This document shows positions 56,620 through 64,000 of a stretch of 64,000 nt of DNA, piece by piece (position 1 is the stretch's first letter; every line of letters begins with the position of its first letter). The notes below the pieces were generated by a model. That model did no database searches. It was given only the letters and a program-made list of their open reading frames with translations, and was not told the DNA's origin. The position numbers and the translations under genes are program-made. The stretch lies in NCBI GenBank assembly GCA_026120185.1, contig JANUWF010003369.1, positions 1,859,981 to 1,923,980 on the forward strand. Direction: 5' to 3'. The DNA is from Voacanga thouarsii. Taxonomy: Eukaryota > Streptophyta > Magnoliopsida > Gentianales > Apocynaceae.

Positions 56620-57407
56620 TTAGAGACTTTCATATTTAGCACATATTTGTTCCTCATCAACCATATCATTATCATGCTCAACTCCTTCTTTGTTATCCCC
56701 ATATTGGTCTTTACTCCCTTGTATTAATGGACTTTTCCCAACTTCTTCATATTTTTCCTCACCCCTTTGATTTTGCAATTCTTTTTCTTTGGCTTCTTCT
56801 TCTTTCTTCTCGTCTTTCTCAATTTCTTGTAACTCATTTTGTTCATTCTTTTCAACCCCTTGCTCCTCTTTATTTTTTTCTTCATAATGTTTCTCCCACA
56901 TCTCAAATCTTTTGTTCATTTGGCTATATCGCTCCCTTAAGAGCTTCCAAGGACAAGTAGGTGAAGTGTGTTCATAGCTAGAACAATACTCACAAGAACT
57001 CACTTCACTTCTTTGCAACTTATCCTTACTTCTTGGACTTTTCCTTCTTAGACAATCATATGTGTCATAGTCATAATCCCAACAAATAGAACAAACATAA
57101 TCTTGATCTCTACTCAAACCACTCTTGGAAGAATTTTGCGATACACACTTTTCCCTTGGTCTAGAAACTTTTGGACTTTCATACAAATACTCATACTCCC
57201 TTTCTTTTGGCATACCACCCTTTGACTATTGCAACCCACTCTTTGAATATTTTGTAGTCCTTCATCATATTTTTTCAAATATCCCATACTCTCATAATCT
57301 TCCTATTCATATCTCCAATCATACTCATCATTCCTACCATAACTACTTCTAGTTGAATAAGGCTCTTCATAGCAATCATATCCTCCACTTTCATTCCAAT
57401 TAGCCAT
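56620..57407 (-). pseudogene. Zinc-knuckle gag-like frame of the non-autonomous element
   Basis: On the minus strand an ATG at 57407 opens MANWNESGGYDCYEEPY and meets a TAG after about 34 codons. A frameshift leads to ORF 57213-56620 (197 codons). This ORF has two knuckles: CSICWDYDYDTYDC, with the His replaced by Tyr, and CEYCSSYEHTSPTC, a perfect C-X2-C-X4-H-X4-C. A strongly charged Lys/Glu coiled-coil-like stretch follows. No gag capsid core is recognised, so the protein may bind element RNA without forming particles. It runs toward the protease frame after a TAG. Confidence 0.75.
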
Positions 57408-58984
57408 TGTGAACTTTGCTTTCAAGAGAAGTACCCACAAAATTTAAGTAGAAAATATAAAAGGAATTTCTCATTTCACTCCCTTACATATTTACATTAT
57501 TTCAATGACACTCTTCTCTCGTGTATACTCTCTTTTGGCTTTTATCAAAATGAGCTCACTATCTTGCCTTCTCCACACTCTCAATTCCACACTTAAGTTC
57601 TTCCCGAAGTCTTCCCAATTCTTAGAATTTAATTCCACTAGTTAAAGTCAACCAAATTCCAAAGGTTCAAGAAGTTCTAAGAAGAAATGAGCTATCACTA
57701 CATGGATAACAAGAATAAGACTCAATCAATAAGAATTTCAAGTATTAAATTATCACATAAACTCAAAGATTTCTCAAAGAAGATGTGTAGTGACAAAACT
57801 AGTCAAGCACCACAAGGATTCAATAAATGAGGATCCTAAGGAATAGGACCCAATATTGGCAATGTTCAATTCAATCCCAATTATCTTAAGAAGATGTCAA
57901 TATAAATATTTAACCCACCAAAAATAAGAAATATATCCATTAAGTTCAATGGAAATGATAAATGTAAGCTAAGAACCCTTACAAGACTTTGCAAAAACAC
58001 TTAAGCATTTCATCAAACACTTGGTAGGCAACTAGTTCAAATGAGAATTTTCAAATGTTAGGATGTTATCACAAATTTCAAGAGTTCAATTTGATAATCA
58101 ACTAGCTCACTCAAAACAATGATCACACAAGGAGTTCAATAGCTTAAAGAGTTGAATTGATATAAACCAAGATACACCAATTTATTTTCCAAGCTATTAG
58201 GCAATTCACAAGAAAATTTGCTACTAATAATTAGAAAGTTTAATTCCAAAAATATCAAGTTAACAAGTAAGAAAATCTATAAGGATTTAATAAACAAAGC
58301 TTTGGTTGTCATATAAGTACATTCCTAAGTCATAAGACCACACATCAAGCACTTGGTGTGCAACCTCGTAATTAAAGGTATTTCAAAATTTTTAACCCCA
58401 TAACCATTCCAATACTCAAAATTCACAAATAAATTCTATTCCTAATGGTAGACATAACGTCAATGAACAATTTCACAGCAAATAGAAGCCCAAAACTAGA
58501 ATTCAATAACTCACAAAATTAGCTCAAAGTTGAGTTATGGGAATTTTCTGTGTTCAAACCTTTGCAGCAAAAACACCCAAGAAACCTCAAAATTTTTGCA
58601 ATTTCAAACTTTAAATAGCTATCTAAACATCAACCAAACACATAGTCTCAATTTCACAACAAACCCATAGCATAATTTGAAGTTTTCAACTCTCAAAAAT
58701 CTAAAGAAAATGAGTTACGCGATTCAAATTTGCAACAATAGTTTAGATGAGATATCCACCTTGTTTGAGCACAAAATCAACAAACATTAATGCCAAATGA
58801 TTCCTTAAACATTATACCAACATATAGGATCAATTTAACATCAAGTTTATGGCATAATATTGAGTTCCAAGCATTCAAAAATAACACCTAAAAAAGCTGA
58901 CGAAAATTTGAAAAATTTTACAAATGCTTGAAAAGATTATACCTTTGGCAAAAGAAAGTTATGTTAATAAGAATCAACACAACC
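57408..58984 (-). other. Leader of the non-autonomous element
   Basis: About 1.6 kb between primer site and first ATG. AT-rich, with no ORF of note and no recognised motif. It may hold packaging signals, but nothing shows this directly. Confidence 0.5.
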
Positions 58985-59000
58985 TTCCTCTGATACCGAT
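58985..59000 (-). other. Primer binding site of the non-autonomous element
   Basis: The minus strand reads ATCGGTATCAGAGGAA next to the 5' LTR end, close to the initiator tRNA-Met complement (TGGTATCAGAGC). Confidence 0.7.
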
Positions 59001-59001
59001 T

Positions 59002-60129
59002 TGATATGAACTCAGAAGTACCAAAATTCAGAAGCTAGACTTAAGAACAAAGAATCAAAAATTGGTCACCCAATCCTCTACCAAAATACACACAAAATAA
59101 GAACCCTAGGTGATTTAACAACTACAACCCAAATTCTAATAGGATTTGGCTAACTACTTCAATACCCAAACACCTTTCAATCTACAAAGAATTCAAGAAC
59201 AAGTGGGATGGATAAAAGTAGGCACCCTTCTAGGCTTCCCAACAAGAACACTAGGCAAGAACAAATCTGTCCAATACGCAAGATGAAGAAACAAGTTAGA
59301 TTAACCCAAGAATTTTAAAGACTCTAAACAAATGTGGGACTAATTCTTTTGCTTGGTCATGAGAGAAAGAACTAAGGAGGAATCCTCCTCTCCAAGAGTT
59401 TAACACTCTATTCACAAATTTGAAATTTGCATTCTATTACAAAAGAGGCTATAATAGGGTATAAAAGAGACCTCAAGTTACCCTAACTAATTAGTAAATA
59501 AAGCATAAAAATTAGATGGCCTTAGTACAATCTTTTAGGCCCTATTACACATTTTAAAATAGGTTAAGACATAATAAAAGTCGTGAAAATTTATTTGGGA
59601 ACAAAACAGAGCAAAATAAGAAAATTCAGTAAACTGCACATGGTCAGAATGGACCCGGCGCCGGGTGTAATCTGCCGGCAACTATTTTTTTTTTTTTTTT
59701 CTAGATTAGGGTCGGCCCGGTTCCTTCACTCTTGACCGGCGCTGGGTAGACTCTGGGCATCCTCCCCTGTTTTGTTGTAGTTCAAAACTTGCTCCTTGGA
59801 CCTCCATTCCATTTCTCTATGTTTCTTGATCCTTCGAATGAAATGTTGACCATCTTGAGCTCTTCTTGATACTTCTTTAGCTTTCAATACTTGTTTAAAG
59901 ATTGGCTTGATCCTCTACATGGATTGTTGCTTTTGTAGTGCATCTTTTAGCCTTTTCTTTTCCATCTATCTCTTCACAATCATCCTAGACATAGGTTTAT
60001 TGAATTTATTGTCTTGAAAACTCCTTTGATTCCTCTTGAATGTTGTTCTTACTCATGGCACCATGAAATGATTTCGTCCTTCTTCCCCCTTCTTGAAAAT
60101 AGCTTTTATGCCTAATTTGATTCCTATCA
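59002..60129 (-). repeat. 5' LTR of the non-autonomous element
   Basis: Plus-strand ends TGATATGAAC and CCTATCA, 1128 bp. The GC-rich block (acccggcgccgggtg, gaccggcgctgggt) is at 59645-59765 and better preserved than in the left LTR. Confidence 0.9.
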
Positions 60130-61005
60130 CTTTGTTTCACGGACAAAAAGATGAGGCATTCTCTGAATTTCAGATTATTCAAGTGTGTCTAAAATTCTAT
60201 TGGATGCAAATTGATTTCTATTAGGAATGACAATGGTAGAGAATTTTGCAGTAATGAGTGTACCCATTTTTGTGATGAGAATGAAGTCTTTCACAACTTT
60301 TCCGCTGCTAAAACTCCTCAATAAAATAGTATTGTTGAAAGGAAAAATAGAATCTTGCAAGAAATAGTTTGATCCATAATTTGTGAAAACTCCCTTCCAA
60401 AATACTTTTGGGCTAAAGCTGTCAATATAGCATGTTATATTGTTAATTAGGTCACGCTAAGACCTTTTCTGAGAAAAACACCATTTGAACTTATATTTGA
60501 CAAAACTCCATCAATTTCCAATCTTAAAGTATTTGGCTGTAAATATTTTATTCTTAATACCCGAGACAATTTTGGAAAATTTGATAGCAAATCTGATGAG
60601 GCTATATTCCTTAGATACTCTTCCAATAAAAAGGCATATAAAGTGTACAATAAAAGAATTCTATGTGTGGAATAATCCGTACAAGTTGTCTTTGATGAAT
60701 CTAAAATTTATACATCAAGGAAAGATGATGATATAGGGATTTCAAAAGAAAAAGGAAAAGAACAGCACAAAGCTCCATCACTGGGCATTCATGCCAAAGA
60801 AGAAGAATTGGAAAAGCAATAAGCAGAACAAAGCAAGCAAGAAATTGAAGAGCTCACTAATCAAGGGTTACCAAAAGATTGGAAGTACAAAACTGGTCAT
60901 CCAAAAGAGCAAATTATTGGTAATCCTAAGTGTGGGGTTAAAACTAAATGGTATTTTGTAGATAATTTTACTTTATTTTCTAGTATTGAACCTAACTATT
61001 TTGAT
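60130..61005 (+). pseudogene. pol: copia-2 integrase core and C-terminal part
   Basis: Resumes the integrase broken at 54423. ISIRNDNGREFCSNECTHFC (near 60215) carries the second catalytic Asp, and NSIVERKNRILQEIV (near 60320) the Glu. ENSLPKYFWAKAVNIACYIVN and PSISNLKVFGCKYFILNTR are typical copia integrase C-terminal sequence. Stops occur at about 60180, 60320, 60368, 60448 and 60676. The charged linker to RT (60700-60960) reads with one stop. Confidence 0.8.
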
Positions 61006-61980
61006 GTGGCCTTGTATGATGATTTTTGGATACTAGATATGCAAGAAGAGCTGAACCAATTTGAGAGAAATCAAGTTTGGAATCTCGTCCTTAGACCACT
61101 TAATCATCCGGTTATTGGTACCAAGTGGGTTTTCAAAAGTAAACTTGATGAACATGGAGTGGTGATTAGAAATAAAGCTATACTTGTTGCCCAAGGATTC
61201 AATCAAGAAGAGAAAATTGACTATGATGAGACATTTGCTCCTATTGCTAGATTAGAGTCCATAAGAATGCTACTTACCTTTCCATCTTTCAAAAATTTCA
61301 TGCTTTATCAGATGGATATTAAAAGTGAATTTTTGAATGGTTTTATTGAAGATGAGGTATATGTAGAACAATCTCTAAGTTTTATTCATGAGCACTTTCC
61401 AAATCACATTTTCAAACTCTCAAAAAAGACTCTTTATGGTTTAAAACAAGCCCCACGAGCTTGGTATGAAAGGCTTAGTATATTCTTACTCTCAAAAGGT
61501 TATTCAAGAGGCCTAATTGATACTACACTGTTTATTAAGTCAGAAAATTTTGATGATCTTCTCATTGTCCCAATTTATGTTGATGATATCATTTTTTATG
61601 CTACTAATAAATCCTTGTGTAAGATGTTTGCCAAGACTATGCAATAAGAATTCAAGATAAGCATGATGGGAGAACTTAAATTCTTCCTCGGATTTCAAAT
61701 TAAACAAAGTAAGGATAGAATTTTTCTAAATCAAGCTAAGTACGCTAAGGAACTGGTCAAAAGATTCGATATGAATGAAGCCAAAGAAATCAGTACACCT
61801 ATTAGCACTTCTCCAAAGCTTAACAAAGATGAAAAGGGTAAGAAAGTAGACAAATCAAAATACAGAGGTATGACTGGGAGTTTACTATATCTTACTGCTA
61901 ACCGACCAGACATTATATTTTCAGTTTGTCTTTGTGTTAGATTTCAATCGTGTCAAAAAAAATCTTACTTTTGTGCATGA
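61006..61980 (+). pseudogene. pol: copia-2 reverse transcriptase
   Basis: ORF 61006-61647 (213 codons) has the copia RT N-terminus (QEELNQFERNQVWNLV and GTKWVFKSKLDEHG), AQGFNQEEKIDYDETFAPIA, the first catalytic box YQMDIKSEFLNG, LYGLKQAPRAWYERL, and the second box PIYVDDIIFYATN. A TAA at 61645-61647 is followed in frame-register by ORF 61663-61980 with MMGELKFFLGFQIKQSKDRIF, YAKELVKRFDMNEAKEISTP and YRGMTGSLLYLTANRPDI. All three catalytic Asp residues are present, so RT is better kept than in copia-1, but it is split. Confidence 0.9.
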
Positions 61981-64000
61981 AATGTATCCTTAAATATTTG
62001 GTTGGAACATATGATTATGGTTTATGGTATCCTTGATGCATATTTATTTGAGTATAAAAATCATATAAAAATAAGCACATTCCCAATCAAGTTTAAATTA
62101 AAATGTGAGCCCCAAATTACACATATGAGCAAGCGTACTCATCATTAACATAGCATAGGGTTCAAATGAGTGTCGATCCTTAAGGAATAAGTATGCATTA
62201 ATCCCTTTTCTTTCATTGTTTGACCGACTCAATAAAGTTAAAACGAAATAAAAAGGAAAATAAAATAAAATAATATATGCATGTCAAGGATGGAGAATTA
62301 TGTAACTTAAACCATTATTTTGACAAACCTGATCTTAAAGTACCTAATCATTATCATAACTAATTATTCTCTTGACATTATAAAGGATTAATATATATTG
62401 CCAATCTATGAAATCACTACCTTCTAAATAAATTAGCATCACATTCATGTCTCAACTAATCTACCCAAAAGATGCATTAAACACAATCCTTTGATTAAAT
62501 TTCCATTCCTGGCAAACTTAAAACATGAAATTAACCAATGAATCCATTCCTGACAGACATCAATTAACCTTTAATTACCAGTTCTTAGCAATTAACCCCT
62601 TTTCAAGCAAGTTAAGAGATAACAAATATGAAATTAACAAATTGAAACCACCATAAACCTCTTTTCCAAGCAAGTCAATAGAAAGAAACAACCAATTAAT
62701 CTCGTAATAAGCACAAGTAATTAAATACCAAGAAGAATAATCAGTTAGTCAAAAGATCAAATAACTCTAAAAATCATGAATACCTAAAATAATGTCAAAT
62801 TACAATAAAACAATTAATACATCATTGTCAAGAAAAAGAAAACAAAGTAAAAGAAAGCACTCATAGATAAGCCTCCTTCTTCTTCGTTTGAAGACCTTCT
62901 TGCACAATCCTCCTTGATTTGAAGAATTCCTCCTTTGATTTGAGTGATTTTCTATGATGATCTATGAAGTCTCCCCCTTTCCTCTTGTGTTTTCCATCTA
63001 TTTATAGGCTTAGGAAGTGTCTAAACCCATTGGTGTAAGGTTCTTGGCCGAGTAAAAGTAGGAAAATACTAAAATTTCATAGATTACCAAAAACCACGTA
63101 GAAAAATCAAGATTCCGTCTTATCCTCAGGGCACAGCCGTTACTGCCTTGGCTGCTAGAGTCGGTGCCAGTTGTGTTCTGTTTCTTCCATTGTTCGCCTA
63201 TTTTTTTCTTGATTTCAGCACAGTGTTGTCTGGAGTGCAGCCGGCGCTACCTTGGCTACTAGAGTCGATGCCAGCTTGGGTTTGTTCTAGTCTTATTTCA
63301 CAATTTTTCGTCGCCTCAAAGTTTGTGTCAACAGCTCATGGTCGGCCCCGATTCCTCTGTCCTGTCTAGCGCCACATTGGTTCTGTTTTGCAACGTTTTT
63401 GCTTTGTTTCACCCCTAAAATCTGAAATAATGAACAAAATACCTTTCCAAGGGTAAAATCTCAAATATGAAGCAATGTGACTAGTTATTAAACAAAATGT
63501 ATCACAAAAGAGACTCAAATAACTAGGAAAAATATGACTAATTTAGCCCCTATCAATCCTCATACTAACACCTTTAATCTTATAGGCTACACTGATACAG
63601 ACTATGTAAGCTATAAAGTTGAATGAAAAAGCACTAGTGGGCATTGTCAATTTCTCGGACATTCTCTAGTGTCATAGCATAGCAAGAAACAAGCTTGTGT
63701 ATCCTTATCCACAACTGAGGCTGAATATATTGTAGCAGGGAGTTGTTGTGCGCAAATCTTATGGATGAAAAACACATTGCTTGATTTTGGTCTTAATTTT
63801 GATTGTGTACCTATACTATGTGACAATACAAGTGCAATTAATTTAACAAAAAATCTTGTTCAACATTCTAGAACTAAGTATATTGAGATTAAGCATCATT
63901 TTATTAGAGATCATGTGCTTAAAAGTGATCTTTGTGTAGAATATATCCCCACAAATGTTCAACTTGCAGATATATTCACAAAACCCCTAGCTACAGACAG
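61981..64000 (+). pseudogene. pol: copia-2 RNase H, split by a solo LTR-B and cut by the window end
   Basis: The short left part (to 62033) ends at the ATCCT duplication. The right part resumes at 63561 and reads NLIGYTDTDYVSYKVE (first Asp), a segment with QACVSLSTTEAEYIVAGSCC (Glu), ILCDNTSAINLTKNLVQHSR (Asp) and HHFIRDHVLKSDLCVEYIPT, then QLADIFTKPLATD at the window end. Two stops lie near 63625 and 63678. The four acidic residues of copia RNase H appear present. Confidence 0.85.
62034..63555 (-). mobile_element. Solo LTR-B, copy 2
   Basis: Flanked by atcct (62029-62033, 63556-63560). On the minus strand it starts TGATAGGGGCTAAA and ends ATGCATCA, 1522 bp. A canonical minus TATAAATA is at 62999-63006. 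The GC-rich block (gcagccggcgctacc, tctagcgccac) is at 63128-63375. Islands at 62169-62190 and 62859-62880 match the other LTRs. Confidence 0.9.

Larger units (their letters stand above)
54424..60129 (-). mobile_element. Non-autonomous gypsy-like element with gag and protease only
   Basis: Two LTRs (54424-55596 and 59002-60129) with ctttg duplications (54419-54423, 60130-60134). The minus-strand order is: LTR, tRNA-Met-type primer site (58985-59000), 1.6-kb leader, zinc-knuckle and protease frames (57407-55700), polypurine tract next to the left LTR (minus CTTCAAGAAGGGGGAAA), LTR. RT, RNase H and integrase are absent and there is no room for them, so mobility would depend on another element. 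Its protease resembles gypsy-2, a possible partner family. Confidence 0.85.
46552..64000 (+). mobile_element. copia-2: Sirevirus-like Ty1/copia element, split by three insertions
   Basis: The 5' LTR starts TGTTAGCCCTAAGGGC at 46552 and a tRNA-Met primer site lies at 47850. Gag (47958-49300), protease-integrase (53611-54423, resuming at 60135), RT (61006-61980) and RNase H (61981-62033, resuming at 63561) follow in copia order. The element runs past the window end and no 3' LTR is seen. It is interrupted by a 4.3-kb solo LTR, a 5.7-kb non-autonomous element and a solo LTR-B, each with its own 5-bp duplication. The Sirevirus assignment rests on the gag and LTR/primer-site style and is inference. 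Confidence 0.85.

Overview
The window looks like plant nuclear DNA, probably from a dicot (the species cannot be named): AT-rich and built almost entirely of nested, decayed LTR retrotransposons plus one Mutator-like transposon region. I found no convincing host gene, ribosomal RNA, functional tRNA or CRISPR array. All coding sequence recognised belongs to transposable elements, and every gene is broken by stops, frameshifts or insertions. Element names used here (LTR-A to LTR-E, gypsy-1 to gypsy-3, copia-1, copia-2) are local labels.

Layout. (1) 1-22176: a minus-strand, apparently non-coding element (LTR-A family, tRNA-Asp primer site, polypurine tract) whose left LTR runs off the window. 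It is split by gypsy-1 (3158-13689; 3.8-kb LTRs, pol without integrase) and by copia-1 (13950-20596; duplication TATAG). (2) 22177-28423: AT-rich DNA with LTR remnants (LTR-E, a short copia LTR, LTR-D), an ATT microsatellite and an orphan gypsy gag. (3) 28424-37923: one LTR (LTR-C, minus strand) split by a copia-1-family solo LTR (duplication CAGAT) and by gypsy-2 (30990-37323; duplication ACCTT). (4) 37924-41887: LTR-C element interior and a gypsy-3 5' LTR that carries an LTR-B solo LTR (duplication GTCTA). (5) 41888-46490, minus strand: a plant mobile domain pseudogene downstream of a MULE transposase pseudogene. (6) 46552 to the window end: copia-2, a Sirevirus-like element, interrupted by a 4.3-kb solo LTR (TTAGG), by a 5.7-kb non-autonomous gypsy element with gag and protease only (CTTTG), and by an LTR-B solo LTR (ATCCT).

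How the parts relate. Domain order separates the superfamilies: protease-integrase-RT-RNase H in the copias, protease-RT-RNase H-integrase in gypsy-2. Insertions can be ordered by which interrupts which. Copia-2 is older than its three insertions, the LTR-A element is older than copia-1, and LTR-C is older than gypsy-2. The strongest unexplained signal is a GC-rich module centred on GGCGCC-type palindromes. It recurs in several otherwise different LTR families, about 100-370 bp upstream of the TATA box where one can be placed. Two further short islands are shared by the LTR-A/B/C/E families. All coordinates and duplications were read by eye; no alignment or database search was run.
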